A DNA stretch of 64,000 nucleotides from Chitinophaga sp. LS1 (GCF_034274695.1 NZ_CP128362.1:5768501-5832500), one strand, 5' to 3'; numbered from the stretch's first letter, positions 15,525 through 24,963 are shown. The notes: a model not told the origin generated them from the sequence alone. A program made the numbers and translations.

Positions 15525-17936
15525 TTATTCCGCCTTTAAACTATGCACCGGGTTGGCCAGCGCCGCCTTTATCACCCTGAAACTAATCGTCAGCAAAGTA
15601 ATACCAATTGCCACCAGCGCGGCAATCACAAACACCATCCAGCCAATATTTGTACGGTATGAGAAGTCCTGCAACCAGCGGTTCATCAGCACATAAGAAA
15701 GCGGTGTTGCAATCAGTATCGCCACAATCACCAGCCTTAAGAACTCTTTTGACAACAGCGTCACAATACCTGAAATACTAGCTCCCAATACCTTGCGGAT
15801 ACCAATTTCCTTGGCCCGTTGTTCCGCCGCATAAGTCACTAAACCAAATACACCCATGGCCGCAATAATGATCGCCAGTACTGCAAAGATGGTGAATACC
15901 TGGCCGGTACGCTCTTCCGCTTTATACATGTGATCAAAGTCATCATCCATAAAGGTATATCTGAAAGGTTGCCCTGACATATCCTGCTGGTTCTGGTATT
16001 TATCTTTGATCTGTGCCACTACCCCGGTAAGGTCATTGCTCTTAATACGGACTGCCATATATTGACGATACTCACCCAATCTGAAAATCAATGGTGGAAT
16101 CTTGCTCTTCATTGTCCCTGCATTGAAATCTTTTACTATGCCAATCACATGGAACTGACCTTCATTATACAAATACCTGTCTTTGAGATCTTCATATCCT
16201 AATACCTTTGCGGCCGTTTCATTCAGCAACACCGCATTGGTATCACTCGCCATCTGTGGAGAGAAATTTCTTCCACCTACCACCTGCATATCCATGGTCG
16301 GAATATAATCGGCATCCACCATCCACTCCACCAGCGCCATTAACTTGCCATCCCCCGCCATCGGCGTTTTTGAATAAGAATTGGTATTTCTGAATTCAGA
16401 CGTAGGCAGTGAGCTGGTAATGGTCGCATTCACAACCCCCGGAATCTGTTTTACCTCCTGCTGAAAACTCTTTGCATGGTTCCATAGCGCGCCTATATTC
16501 TGTAATACCAGCACCTGCTCCCTGTTATAACCGGTATTGCTGTTGCGGATAAACTGTAATTGTTTGAAAATAACCAGTGTACCCACCAGCATTAATATCG
16601 TAGCGGTAAACTGAAATACCACCAGGCCGTTACGCAGCCAGCTACCTTTCATCCCTTTGGAGTACTTACCTTTCAACACTTGCACAGGCTCAAAAGAAGA
16701 GAGGAAGAAAGCAGGATAACTCCCCGCCAGTAACCCCACCACCAAACAGGTGACAATAAGCCCCGGCATTATCCAGGTGAGATGGGTCCAGTGTAGGCTG
16801 ATGGATTTATCTGAAAGGTTATTGAGATAAGGTAATAAAGCAGCGGCGATGATCACAGCTATCAACAAAGCAAAAAATGCTGTTAAGACAGACTCGCTGA
16901 TAAACTGAAAAACCAGGTGACGTTTCTCAGAACCTAATACCTTGCGTACCCCAACTTCACGGGCCCTGCCTGCAGAACGGGCCGTACTCAGGTTCATAAA
17001 GTTCACACAGGCGATGAGTAAGATCAATACACCCGTAATGATAAAGATGTACACGTAGGTGATGTTACCGCCTGGTTCCGCTTCGTCATTATTCGTAGAG
17101 CGGAGGTGAATATCTTTCAACGCAATGGCATTGTAGCGGAAGTAACCACCATGTTTTTCCAGCTGGGCGAAATTCTCTCCCAGGTAACTCATAAGACCTG
17201 GTTCCATATATCGCTTAGTACCTTCATTGATGATCTGTTGTATCCGGGAGGCAGACACACCCGGTTTTGCCAGTATATAGGTCGTATAACTATTGCTGAG
17301 CCATCTGTCCATCATATCATCTGTGCGGTGACCCATAGAACGGATTATATCAAAATGAAGATGAGACTGGGTAGGCGTATTCCGGATCACCCCGGTGATA
17401 GTATAAAAGGTCGTATTATCCATTTTCAGGGTCTTTCCCAGTACATCGGTACTTTGGAAGTACTTACGTGCCATCCGTTCGGAGATAACGAGCGTATTGG
17501 GCTGTGAGAGTGCTGTAGCCGGATCGCCCACAATGAATGGTAATGAAAAGATCTTAAAAACGCCAGGATCTGCAAAGCTGGTATTTTCCTCAATGAGGGT
17601 TTCTTCTCCCTCTGCTTTTTTAACCAGTGCCTTACCCTGGTTGTCAAACCGCACGAATTCCTCTATCTGTGGGAAATCCCTTTTCAGGGAAGGCCCAAAT
17701 GCTGCAGGCGTACTTCTTTCATGAAAGATAGTGCCATTGATCAGGAAGTCCGCATCCAGGCGATAGATCCTGTCTGCATTTGCATTGAATTTATCATAAC
17801 TCAGTTCATCCGTCACGAAGAGAGTGATGAGCAGACAGGTAGCAAGTCCGATAGCCAGGCCAAAAATGGTGATGGCAGAAAAGCCTTTATGCTTCCATAG
17901 GTTCCGGAGGGCGATCTTTAAATAATTCTTCAGCAT
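15525..17936 (-). CDS. MacB/FtsX-type ABC transporter permease
   Basis: 803 residues in the standard Bacteroidota layout: a first membrane helix (WKHKGFSAITIFGLAIGLATCLLI), a periplasmic MacB core domain (~50-280), three helices with the FtsX signature (NFMNLSTARSAGRAREVGVRK), then a second periplasmic domain (~450-670) and a second FtsX block (AAEQRAKEIGIRKVLGASISG). Such permeases normally work with a separate MacB-type ATPase, but none is adjacent. These genes in Bacteroidota occur as scattered orphan copies. The substrate is unknown; lipoprotein, peptide or antimicrobial export are options. A minus-strand box at 17977-17984 and a terminator at 15424 make it a single-gene unit. Confidence 0.9.
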   Translation of the reverse strand: MLKNYLKIALRNLWKHKGFSAITIFGLAIGLATCLLITLFVTDELSYDKFNANADRIYRLDADFLINGTIFHERSTPAAFGPSLKRDFPQIEEFVRFDNQGKALVKKAEGEETLIEENTSFADPGVFKIFSLPFIVGDPATALSQPNTLVISERMARKYFQSTDVLGKTLKMDNTTFYTITGVIRNTPTQSHLHFDIIRSMGHRTDDMMDRWLSNSYTTYILAKPGVSASRIQQIINEGTKRYMEPGLMSYLGENFAQLEKHGGYFRYNAIALKDIHLRSTNNDEAEPGGNITYVYIFIITGVLILLIACVNFMNLSTARSAGRAREVGVRKVLGSEKRHLVFQFISESVLTAFFALLIAVIIAAALLPYLNNLSDKSISLHWTHLTWIMPGLIVTCLVVGLLAGSYPAFFLSSFEPVQVLKGKYSKGMKGSWLRNGLVVFQFTATILMLVGTLVIFKQLQFIRNSNTGYNREQVLVLQNIGALWNHAKSFQQEVKQIPGVVNATITSSLPTSEFRNTNSYSKTPMAGDGKLMALVEWMVDADYIPTMDMQVVGGRNFSPQMASDTNAVLLNETAAKVLGYEDLKDRYLYNEGQFHVIGIVKDFNAGTMKSKIPPLIFRLGEYRQYMAVRIKSNDLTGVVAQIKDKYQNQQDMSGQPFRYTFMDDDFDHMYKAEERTGQVFTIFAVLAIIIAAMGVFGLVTYAAEQRAKEIGIRKVLGASISGIVTLLSKEFLRLVIVAILIATPLSYVLMNRWLQDFSYRTNIGWMVFVIAALVAIGITLLTISFRVIKAALANPVHSLKAE

Positions 17937-17976
17937 GCAGATCTTTATTTGTTCAGGTGGCGTACTAAGAAAATGC

Positions 17977-17984
17977 CAAAATTA
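17977..17984 (-). promoter_or_regulatory. Candidate -7 box for the permease gene
   Basis: On the minus strand the bases read TAATTTTG, matching TAnnTTTG, about 40 bases before the permease ATG. The -33 element is poor, so confidence is limited. Confidence 0.35.
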
Positions 17985-18090
17985 AAGTGAGTTGTAAATC
18001 AATACATTGTGATAAATGTTCGGGCGTAAGTGTCCGCTTTTGGTACGAATGATGTACGGTTTTGATTATCTTCCCCCCGAAATTTAAATT

Positions 18091-18579
18091 ATGATACTGG
18101 ATACACTGGCACAATACTCAAGGTATGCGTTTTTAGGGCCAAAGTTCGCCCGTGCGTTTGAATATTTACTCTCTACTGATTTCAGTAAAGTAGAGAAAGG
18201 GAAGTACGAGATAGATGGGAAAGACATTTTTGCGATCGTGAATGAATATGACACGGTGGATGCTGCGGGAGAACAGATGGAATCGCATAGAAAGTATATC
18301 GATATTCAATACATGGTAAAAGGGGAGGAGCTGGTAGGCCATGATTTCATGCAGCGTCATCAGCCCTCAAAGGCGTATGATGCGGAGGCGGATTATATGT
18401 TGTTTGCAGAAAAACCGATGTTCTTTTCTGTATTGAAAGAGGGAATGTTTGCTATATTTTTCCCCACCGACCTGCATATGCCGAATATAAAGATTGACCA
18501 GCCGGTAGCGGTGAGGAAGGTAGTGATTAAGATTAGTGTGGATGCCCCTCTTCGCAAAGATCGTATGTTAGCTGAGTAG
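18091..18579 (+). CDS. YhcH/YjgK/YiaL family protein (DUF386)
   Basis: 162 residues. The hallmark features are GKYEIDGKDIFAIVNEYDT, ESHRKYIDIQYMVKGEE and the ending FFPTDLHMPNI. The metal-binding His/Glu pattern (ESHRKYIDIQ and DLHMP) is intact. Family members are single-domain cupin-like proteins; E. coli NanQ acts as an N-acetylneuraminate anomerase and TabA is tied to biofilm. The sugar substrate here cannot be told. Its last 47 bases overlap, antisense, the truncated metallo-beta-lactamase remnant. Confidence 0.85.
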   Translation: MILDTLAQYSRYAFLGPKFARAFEYLLSTDFSKVEKGKYEIDGKDIFAIVNEYDTVDAAGEQMESHRKYIDIQYMVKGEELVGHDFMQRHQPSKAYDAEADYMLFAEKPMFFSVLKEGMFAIFFPTDLHMPNIKIDQPVAVRKVVIKISVDAPLRKDRMLAE

Positions 18580-18919
18580 AGTAGGTCTTAACCCCCATCC
18601 TTTTGTACACATCAAAACCACCTGCACGATCCCCGTGATGATGGGTGGCAATCACCATTAATACAGGCAGATGATGCCTGCGCAGAATGCTGTCGCTGAG
18701 CGGCCTTATCTGGGTCGTATCCCATGGGGTATCAATGATGACGGCACCTTTGGCGGTTAGCAGGTACATACCGGTAGCGGGGTACTGTGCACCGTCATTT
18801 TCATGCCAGGTAACGTAGGTATACACGTGTCCGCTGAGGTGTTGGATCTGAAGCCCCTTTTGTGCGAACACGCAACACGAAAAAATACAGTAGAGTAGTA
18901 GGTGGAATGATCTTTTCAT
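18533..18919 (-). pseudogene. Truncated subclass B1 metallo-beta-lactamase
   Basis: 128 residues. Signal peptide at 1-19 (LLLYCIFSCCVFA), then the N-terminal half of a B1 enzyme of the BlaB/IND/CfiA type: LSGHVYTYVTWHEN, GMYLLTAKGAVIIDTPWD, and the zinc motif H-x-H-x-D in THHHGDRAGG. Full enzymes are about 240 residues and need a further His, the Cys and the last His. Those are absent because the frame runs into the antisense 3' end of the YhcH gene and stops. The remnant cannot bind both zincs. The deletion joined the two genes tail to tail; it is likely inactive. Confidence 0.8.
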
Positions 18920-19022
18920 GTACTGTAAATGTAGTTTTATTTGCGTGTTAACTTCTCATTAACTCGTTCGTGAGAATAGATAGTCTACTTTTAACACCTG
19001 TAGTATCAATAATTCATTTGTC

Positions 19023-19316
19023 ATGGATAAACAAGCTATCTCAGAACTTGCTGCCGGTGCTGTTAATGCCCTTAGTGCTAATCTGAAAGTAGGTGGCGCA
19101 ATAGAAACTCCTTTGTCAAGATGGATTAGTAGCAGACTTTCTGCAACAATTATAGCCGCGCTTCGAAAATCTCCGACTGACCAGACCATACAGGAAGGTG
19201 CAGAACAGGAACTGGTAGCCTTGTTAACAGCGCAGCCTGCATTAATTCAACAACTCTCCGGCCTGATGCGGATGGCGCACAATGGAATTGTGATGCCGCA
19301 GGATGGCAAAAACTAA
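19023..19316 (+). CDS. Small helical protein preceding an NB-ARC ATPase
   Basis: 97 residues, all predicted helical with Ala/Leu-rich repeats (SELAAGAVNALSANL, then LSRWISSRLSATIIAAL, then QELVALLTAQPALIQQLSGL). It has no catalytic motif and no clear membrane segment. It ends 22 bases before an NB-ARC/STAND NTPase gene on the same strand. Small helical proteins paired with STAND NTPases often serve as adaptor or effector-associated domains in conflict systems of complex bacteria. That is the best guess, but the family was not recognised. Confidence 0.5.
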   Translation: MDKQAISELAAGAVNALSANLKVGGAIETPLSRWISSRLSATIIAALRKSPTDQTIQEGAEQELVALLTAQPALIQQLSGLMRMAHNGIVMPQDGKN

Positions 19317-19338
19317 TTTTCTTATCTAACAGCACAAG

Positions 19339-20100
19339 ATGTCGATACCTTCTTTAATAACCACTGCCCCTACTGAAGATTTATTCGAAGGAAGGAGGAC
19401 TGACCTGGATGCGATCAATACTTTCGCAGGTATTTCGAACCGGGTGGTCTGTATTAGTGGTTTGGCGGGTATTGGGAAAACGGCTTTACTGAAGCAGTTT
19501 TTTAATGCGGCGATCCGGCGGCTCAATTTGATGGGGCAGCCGTATTATCAGCATGCACTGTGGCTGGAAAATGATTTCAAAGTACTCATGGATACCTGGC
19601 AGCTGACCAGTGTACATGATGTGTTGCTGAAACTGGTGAATATGGGGGGCGATAAGTTGTTGTGTATGGACAATGCACCTGCTGATCCCGCACTACTGGC
19701 TTACCTGACGGAGCATAAATGGACGGTGATCGTTACCTCGCGGGAGCGGATAAAGGAAACCATTCCGTATGAGCTGCAGGAAGTGAATATTGATGATGCT
19801 ATCCGGATATTTGCTTTGTATAATGGGCTGGATCCTGATTCATTAAATATTTATGAGACGGAGATGATCAGTGATATTGTATGCCGGTTATTGCAACACA
19901 CGCTGGCGTTGGAGATTACGGGTAAGTGTTCGGGAGAGAAGGGGTGGAGCTTGCATGAAATCAACCAGATATTAAAAGAGAATGGTTTGAACATACCCAG
20001 ACTGGCGGATATTAGTCGCCAGTTGACAGATACCAAAGTGAAGGCCATGTTTGCGCAACTGGCTGTAGTTTTCCCCGTGGGAGCAGAAATGGCTTTTTGA
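19339..20100 (+). CDS. NB-ARC (STAND) ATPase lacking a sensor region, possibly truncated
   Basis: 253 residues. FEGRRTDLDAI is the usual lead-in, GLAGIGKTALL (residues ~41-51) the Walker A, LLCMDNA the Walker B, VIVTSRE the RNBS-B/sensor motif and HTLALEITGK the GLPL-like motif. STAND proteins normally continue with an MHD-containing winged helix and a TPR, LRR or WD40 sensor of several hundred residues. Here the frame ends about 60 residues after GLPL and no continuation is found in other frames beyond 20100. Either a compact ATPase that relies on its small upstream partner, or the remains of a larger defence protein. STAND ATPases act as ligand-triggered switches in abortive defence and regulation. 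Confidence 0.7.
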   Translation: MSIPSLITTAPTEDLFEGRRTDLDAINTFAGISNRVVCISGLAGIGKTALLKQFFNAAIRRLNLMGQPYYQHALWLENDFKVLMDTWQLTSVHDVLLKLVNMGGDKLLCMDNAPADPALLAYLTEHKWTVIVTSRERIKETIPYELQEVNIDDAIRIFALYNGLDPDSLNIYETEMISDIVCRLLQHTLALEITGKCSGEKGWSLHEINQILKENGLNIPRLADISRQLTDTKVKAMFAQLAVVFPVGAEMAF

Positions 20101-20142
20101 ACTGGATAAAGTTGTTTGAGTAACCGGCTATAAATTCTCACA

Positions 20143-21063
20143 TCAAATAATACAGGACTGATACGCTTTTGGAGTAATACCTTCCAACTGTTTGAACACC
20201 CTTACGAAATAATTTACATCACTGAATCCACATTGTTTACTGACAGTATTTAAATTTTGCGAGGGCTGCGACAGTAGCTGTTTTGCCAGTTTCACTCTTT
20301 CCCTGGTTATATATTCCAACGGTGTAATACCGAATTGTTCCCGGAACCATTTAAAAAAGAGATTTCTGCTCAGGTAAGCTTTACGACTCAGGGCATCTAC
20401 GGCGATTTTTTCTGTAAGGTGTTCCTGTATATAATGGAGCACATATTGCATCCTGTTCTGATTATTCGAGCTGTGAAGCGATGAATTCGATTGTTCCAGG
20501 TGCTGACTTTGAATCAACCGGATCAGCAATTCTTTCAGGTGCAGGTCAGCGTAAATGTTTTTGGCCTTGTCACCACTACTGCATACGCTAATGAGCTTAT
20601 TGATCAGCGCTGTGATTTGATCATCGTTTTCGAAGTGGTATTTATTAAAGGTGAGTTGCCAGTTGGTTTTATCGTCTCCTATATTGTAATAAGAGTGAAG
20701 GTATTCAATGGTGTCCCTGAGGTACGCGTCGTCTACGGCGAGTGCAATGCATTGTGTAGGATTGTCAAGACTCGCTTCGGGAAAGTCGATGATCATAGTT
20801 TCGTTGGGAGGTACGATCACAGTTTCGCCTGGAAGGTAGTGAAACGAGGGACGGTCCATCAGGTGCATCACTTTGTGACCTCGCACCATAGAGGTGATAA
20901 CGAGGTCGTGGAAGGTGAGGGGCACGTGTTGAGCCTGCTCATAGCTTTCGAAGATGTTCAGCTCACAATTTTTGAGATTAAAGATCCTTCTGTTTTCTAC
21001 CAAAGTATGGAGCTCGCGCGACGAGGAAAGTGCAACGTGGTTTAAATGATTTTTAACCTGCAT
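20143..21063 (-). CDS. AraC-family transcriptional regulator
   Basis: 306 residues. Residues ~1-190 form the AraC N-terminal sensing region, including LPGETVIVPPNE. The C-terminal two-HTH domain (~210-306) has VDALSRKAYLSRNLFFKWFREQFG and the conserved CGFSDVNYFVRVFKQLEGITPKAYQ. It is divergent from the aldehyde dehydrogenase gene, with 218 bases between start codons. In many bacteria this exact arrangement (AraC regulator, ExaC/AcoD-type dehydrogenase, DUF779) responds to aldehydes or alcohols. Activation of the dehydrogenase operon is therefore likely. Confidence 0.9.
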   Translation of the reverse strand: MQVKNHLNHVALSSSRELHTLVENRRIFNLKNCELNIFESYEQAQHVPLTFHDLVITSMVRGHKVMHLMDRPSFHYLPGETVIVPPNETMIIDFPEASLDNPTQCIALAVDDAYLRDTIEYLHSYYNIGDDKTNWQLTFNKYHFENDDQITALINKLISVCSSGDKAKNIYADLHLKELLIRLIQSQHLEQSNSSLHSSNNQNRMQYVLHYIQEHLTEKIAVDALSRKAYLSRNLFFKWFREQFGITPLEYITRERVKLAKQLLSQPSQNLNTVSKQCGFSDVNYFVRVFKQLEGITPKAYQSCII

Positions 21064-21281
21064 GATAAAATCATTTTTGTTAGTACTATAAGTAAGTTAA
21101 GCTATTTTTTCTGGAAGAATATGTTAAAGCTTTTGCCGGATTGGTTTACTCCGATAGGTAGCCTTTTTAATATCCTTTTTAATAAAGTACAATCGTGCTA
21201 TAAATAAGTACAAAAATCTCCCCCTGTCAATCCCATATGCCTGATATTAGCAATATTAATTCACGAAATAAATTCCACCGT

Positions 21282-22814
21282 ATGAGCAACACAGTCGCCG
21301 TGGCTCCAACACCAAACGTGGCGGAACGCCCTGCTTTTAAATCGAAATACGATCATTTTATCAATGGAGAATGGGTAGCACCCTCGAGCGGAGAATACTT
21401 TGATAATATCTCTCCGATAGATGGCAAACCCTTTACACAGGCGGCCCGTGGCAATGCCCAGGATATTGACAAAGCTATCGACGCCGCACATAAAGCATTT
21501 GAAACCTGGGGCAGAACAGCCGCAGCGTATCGCAGTAATTTATTACTTAAGATCGCCCAGATCGTTGAAGACAATCTCGACTACCTTGCTACCGTAGAAA
21601 CCATTGACAATGGTAAACCTATTCGCGAAACCAAGGCAGCTGACCTGCCACTGGTGGTAGACCACTTCAGGTACTTTGCAGGGGTGATCAGGAGTGAAGA
21701 AGGCTCGCTCAGTGAACATGATGAGACTACGGTAAGTATCAACCTGCACGAACCAATCGGTGTAGTCGGACAAATTATCCCCTGGAATTTCCCGCTGCTG
21801 ATGGCTGCCTGGAAAATAGCCCCCGCATTGGCTGCAGGTTGTTGTGTAGTGGTAAAACCAGCGGAACAGACACCTACCTGTATCATGGTCCTGATGGAAT
21901 TAGTCGGACATGTACTGCCAAAAGGAGTGTTGAATGTGGTAACCGGTTTTGGGGTAGAAGCAGGTAAACCACTGGCTTCCTCTCCAAAGATTAACAAGGT
22001 GGCCTTTACAGGAGAAACGACCACGGGGCGTCTGATCATGCAGTATGCATCAGAAAACCTGATTCCGGTAACGATGGAACTGGGGGGCAAGAGTCCGAAT
22101 ATCTTCTTTGAAAGCGTGATGGATGCAGATGATGATTTCCTGGACAAAGCGGTGGAAGGTGCGGTCATGTTTGCACTGAACCAGGGCGAAGTCTGTACCT
22201 GCCCCAGCCGTATCCTGGTGCATGAACATATTTACGATGCCTTTATTAAGAAAGTAGTAGAACGTACCAAGGCGATTAAGATGGGAAACCCGCTGGATCC
22301 GACCGTGATGATGGGGGCCCAGGCCAGTGAAGACCAGTATCAGAAGATCCTGAGCTATCTGGATATCGGCAAACAGGAAGGCGCGGAAGTGCTGGCAGGT
22401 GGAGATGCATATAAACAGAACGGTGGTCTGGAAAACGGCTATTACATTCAGCCTACTTTGCTGAAAGGAAATAATAAGATGCGCGTATTCCAGGAAGAGA
22501 TTTTTGGCCCGGTAAGCTGCATCACTACTTTCAAAACAACGGAGGAAGCGATTGCGATCGCCAATGATTCATTATACGGATTAGGTGCCGGTGTATGGAC
22601 CCGCGACGCGCATGAGCTGTACCAGGTGCCAAGAGCAATACAGGCAGGCCGTGTTTGGGTGAACTGTTACCATGCTTACCCGGCGCATGCACCATTCGGT
22701 GGATACAAGAAGTCTGGTTTTGGTCGTGAAACGCATAAGATGATGCTGAATCACTATCGTCAGACCAAAAATATGCTCATTTCTTATAGCAAGCAAAAAC
22801 TAGGATTTTTTTAA
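21282..22814 (+). CDS. NAD-dependent aldehyde dehydrogenase (ExaC/AcoD type)
   Basis: 510 residues from the ATG at 21282; the 15 codons before it look like leader. It carries all family signatures: [32 protein letters not shown] with the general-base Glu, the nucleophile Cys in [18 protein letters not shown], and the C-terminal [12 protein letters not shown]. Such enzymes oxidise acetaldehyde and related aldehydes to acids. The downstream DUF779 gene and the divergent AraC regulator are the usual partners of the AcoD subfamily. Product acts in the cytoplasm. A GC-rich hairpin separates it from the DUF779 gene. Confidence 0.9.
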   Translation: MSNTVAVAPTPNVAERPAFKSKYDHFINGEWVAPSSGEYFDNISPIDGKPFTQAARGNAQDIDKAIDAAHKAFETWGRTAAAYRSNLLLKIAQIVEDNLDYLATVETIDNGKPIRETKAADLPLVVDHFRYFAGVIRSEEGSLSEHDETTVSINLHEPIGVVGQIIPWNFPLLMAAWKIAPALAAGCCVVVKPAEQTPTCIMVLMELVGHVLPKGVLNVVTGFGVEAGKPLASSPKINKVAFTGETTTGRLIMQYASENLIPVTMELGGKSPNIFFESVMDADDDFLDKAVEGAVMFALNQGEVCTCPSRILVHEHIYDAFIKKVVERTKAIKMGNPLDPTVMMGAQASEDQYQKILSYLDIGKQEGAEVLAGGDAYKQNGGLENGYYIQPTLLKGNNKMRVFQEEIFGPVSCITTFKTTEEAIAIANDSLYGLGAGVWTRDAHELYQVPRAIQAGRVWVNCYHAYPAHAPFGGYKKSGFGRETHKMMLNHYRQTKNMLISYSKQKLGFF

Positions 22815-22834
22815 ATAGGGATCATGTGGACAAG

Positions 22835-22863
22835 AGGGCTGCTGCCCGGATGGGAGCAGCCCT
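22835..22863 (+). terminator. Intercistronic hairpin (attenuator-like)
   Basis: AGGGCTGC pairs with GCAGCCCT, with an inner CCC/GGG stem. No T tract follows, so it may partly terminate or protect the aldehyde dehydrogenase mRNA rather than end the operon. Confidence 0.55.
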
Positions 22864-22885
22864 TAATCTATTATCTGATTTTATA

Positions 22886-23242
22886 ATGATAGCAAGAATT
22901 CTGGCCACACCGGCCGCAATAGAACTGATTGAGAAGCTTAGGCAACAGCATGGGCCGCTGATGTTTCATCAGAGTGGTGGGTGTTGTGACGGGTCTCAGC
23001 CTATGTGCTTTCCGGAGGGAGAGTTTAAGGTGGGACAGTCAGATGTATTATTGGGGAACGTTGCCGGCTGTAATTTTTATATGGGTGGTGATCAGTTTGA
23101 ATATTGGAAACATACGCAGCTCACACTGGATGTAATTGCTGGCAGGGGAAGTAGTTTTTCGCTGGAGATACCTTTGGGCGTAAGGTTTCATATACGGTCA
23201 AGGGTGTTTACAGAGGATGAAATAAAGGCATTGGCTAATTGA
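22886..23242 (+). CDS. DUF779 protein, aldehyde dehydrogenase-associated
   Basis: 118 residues from the ATG at 22886. The codons between 22826 and this ATG cover the intercistronic hairpin and are unlikely to be translated. The family hallmark HQSGGCCDGSQPMCFPEGEF is present, followed by DVLLGNVAGCNFYM and a C-terminal RFHIRSRVFTEDE. DUF779 proteins are almost always encoded next to AcoD-type dehydrogenases. The conserved Cys pair suggests metal binding or a redox role. No reaction is established for the family. Confidence 0.85.
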   Translation: MIARILATPAAIELIEKLRQQHGPLMFHQSGGCCDGSQPMCFPEGEFKVGQSDVLLGNVAGCNFYMGGDQFEYWKHTQLTLDVIAGRGSSFSLEIPLGVRFHIRSRVFTEDEIKALAN

Positions 23243-23244
23243 TC

Positions 23245-23664
23245 TCATTTTGCATTGTTCGTTTTATACAACAATACGCCGGTGGCCGCCAGCAGGGTGA
23301 ACCCGGCATTGAATGCGATGTGAGCCGGGTAAGACATTTTGCCTAATATCCCTCCACAGGAGCAGGGGATATTTGTATAAAAGAAATACAGCGTACTCAG
23401 GTACAACGTGAACAATAACATGGCAAAGAAAGAGAGAAATAACCCAGATTTGCGCGTAGCAGCAAAACTCAGTAAGGCTACTATTAAAAACTCAATTCCT
23501 AAAACTCCCGGACCTAATAATTGTTTGTCATATTTTACTAAGAGGGGAGACTTACTCATATCGGCTAGAAAGAGGCCGTAGTCCATTGCTTTTACAACAG
23601 CAGCGTACATAAATAGTAAACCTAGTAAACTTACGATGGTGATGACAGCGTATTCTTTTTTCAT
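23245..23664 (-). CDS. MauE/DoxX-like membrane protein
   Basis: 139 residues with four transmembrane segments (at ~5-25, 50-70, 75-97 and 115-135). The PCSCGGILG motif after the third helix is typical of MauE-type proteins in Bacteroidota, which are distant relatives of DoxX/DsbD-like membrane thiol oxidoreductases. MauE itself is needed for disulphide-rich methylamine dehydrogenase. Here it follows a beta-propeller protein and a four-Cys secreted peptide on the same strand, so a role in forming disulphides in the peptide is a reasonable inference. Confidence 0.75.
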   Translation of the reverse strand: MKKEYAVITIVSLLGLLFMYAAVVKAMDYGLFLADMSKSPLLVKYDKQLLGPGVLGIEFLIVALLSFAATRKSGLFLSFFAMLLFTLYLSTLYFFYTNIPCSCGGILGKMSYPAHIAFNAGFTLLAATGVLLYKTNNAK

Positions 23665-23842
23665 TGATCAGACAGTTTGAATCGTAAAATGGGTCTATTA
23701 TAAGCAGCGATGAGGGGGCGCTGTATTTTAGTAATAGTAATTATTTCTTTTTCATTGATCAGACAGTTTAAATCGTAAGATGGTTCTCTCATAAGCAGCG
23801 ATGAGGGTATCACCGCATTTAGCCATCTGCAACACAGGTTTA
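23661..23842. repeat. 91-bp duplication of the propeller gene's 3' end
   Basis: Positions 23661-23751 repeat 23752-23842 with several substitutions and a few indels. The original copy encodes the last ~28 codons and stop of the beta-propeller gene. The extra copy separates it from the MauE gene and keeps a recognisable RPILRFKLSDQ end. Confidence 0.75.
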
Positions 23843-24690
23843 TTCTGGAATCCCGGCAGGCGGAAGCTGCCTGTATACTTACCGTCAGCAATATTGTAAA
23901 CATCTACCGCAGGCCCCCTGTAATCACTTTTGATGGCATCCTGAGAGAGCACATAAGAGAGAACATACAAATGTGCTGCATCGGCAGTAGCCGTAGAATT
24001 GATAATGATCGCTTTTGGGGAGCGGGAATAAATATTGCCGGTTGGCACCGCGATATTGATAGGTGGTGATTGATCGATGGTTTGGAAAGATTGTGAAACA
24101 CCTTTTGAAACATCATACTTTATAATATCACTATTATAAAATGAAACATAAAACTGGTACCGGGCATCATTCACAAAGAAGCCATCGGCAGATAAACCAC
24201 CATCTTCAAAGTGCGTGAATTCCCGGATGGTGCTATCCTTAAAATGTAGCTGAGTACCTTTTCGTGTCAGGAAAGCAGCTATGCCTGTACTGTCGATCTG
24301 TTTGTTTGCCGGTTGATAGAGGGTAATATGTTCCTGTGTTTCATCAAACAAATAAAACGTCTTCCCATCCTCCGAAATTTCTATTCTCGTAACAATAGAT
24401 AATGGCTTTACACCATCGTTAAAAAAAGTATCCAGCTGCTGACTTACTGTATTATATCTGAAGACGGCTTTCTGGCTATATACATACCCGTAGATGTCAT
24501 TGCCGTTAGCCCTCATAATACTCACCCTGCCAGGAAACGCAATGGTATCAATCGTTTCCAGCTGATAATGATTGTACATCCGGCTGACACCTGCAACAAT
24601 TCTATCCGGTTCGGCACCACGTACGAGTATATACATAATGATAAATGCACTGCAAAAGAGTGCGGATAAGATCCAAAGATTTCTTTTCAT
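23752..24690 (-). CDS. Exported six-bladed beta-propeller-like protein (TolB-like/DUF4221 type)
   Basis: 312 residues. Residues 1-25 are a signal anchor (LWILSALFCSAFIIMYILV). The rest has regular blades with recurring hydrophobic-x-Y-N/D motifs, such as VFRYNTVSQQLD, FYLFDETQEHITLY, IIKYDVSKG, VDVYNIADGKYTG and the final ILRFKLSDQ. This matches the TolB-like six-bladed propeller proteins that in Bacteroidota sit beside NVEALA-type small peptides and MauE proteins. The function is unknown. It lies between the peptide gene and the MauE gene, all on the same strand, 74 bases from the peptide's stop. Confidence 0.65.
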   Translation of the reverse strand: MKRNLWILSALFCSAFIIMYILVRGAEPDRIVAGVSRMYNHYQLETIDTIAFPGRVSIMRANGNDIYGYVYSQKAVFRYNTVSQQLDTFFNDGVKPLSIVTRIEISEDGKTFYLFDETQEHITLYQPANKQIDSTGIAAFLTRKGTQLHFKDSTIREFTHFEDGGLSADGFFVNDARYQFYVSFYNSDIIKYDVSKGVSQSFQTIDQSPPINIAVPTGNIYSRSPKAIIINSTATADAAHLYVLSYVLSQDAIKSDYRGPAVDVYNIADGKYTGSFRLPGFQNKPVLQMAKCGDTLIAAYERTILRFKLSDQ

Positions 24691-24764
24691 AAAATAGAAT
24701 AGGTAGTAAGAGGGTGTTGCTCACACCCTCTTAACAAACAGCATAAATGAGTGTGAAACGTAGA

Positions 24765-24929
24765 TCAGGGGCAGATCTGAGTTTTGATACCCCACGCACC
24801 GCTGGAATTACAGGTCAGGTCGGGTTCACAATGGCAGTATGCTGCTCTTTTGGACTGGCCCGCCTTTACGGCAACAGCAATAGTGGTGCCTGCAGCAAGC
24901 ACTAACAGAAGAAACGCTAACTTTTTCAT
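24765..24929 (-). CDS. Small secreted Cys-containing peptide (NVEALA-like)
   Basis: 54 residues. A Sec-type leader (KKLAFLLLVLAAGTTIAVAV) is followed by a short tail with four Cys: YCHCEPDLTCN, then a Gly/Ala stretch and QICP. Too short to be found by ordinary gene length cut-offs. The layout, a leader plus a short cysteine tail upstream of a TolB-like propeller gene, resembles the NVEALA family of Bacteroidota. The literal NVEALA motif is absent, so I call it NVEALA-like only. It could be an exported signal, adhesin component or bacteriocin-like peptide. Confidence 0.6.
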   Translation of the reverse strand: MKKLAFLLLVLAAGTTIAVAVKAGQSKRAAYCHCEPDLTCNSSGAWGIKTQICP

Positions 24930-24963
24930 CGTTTTCGATTTGTGTTTATGATTATTGGTATGA

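Noticed and set aside
20491..21045. 184-residue plus-strand frame opposite the AraC gene
   Set aside because: It mirrors the well-supported AraC regulator and has no motif of its own.
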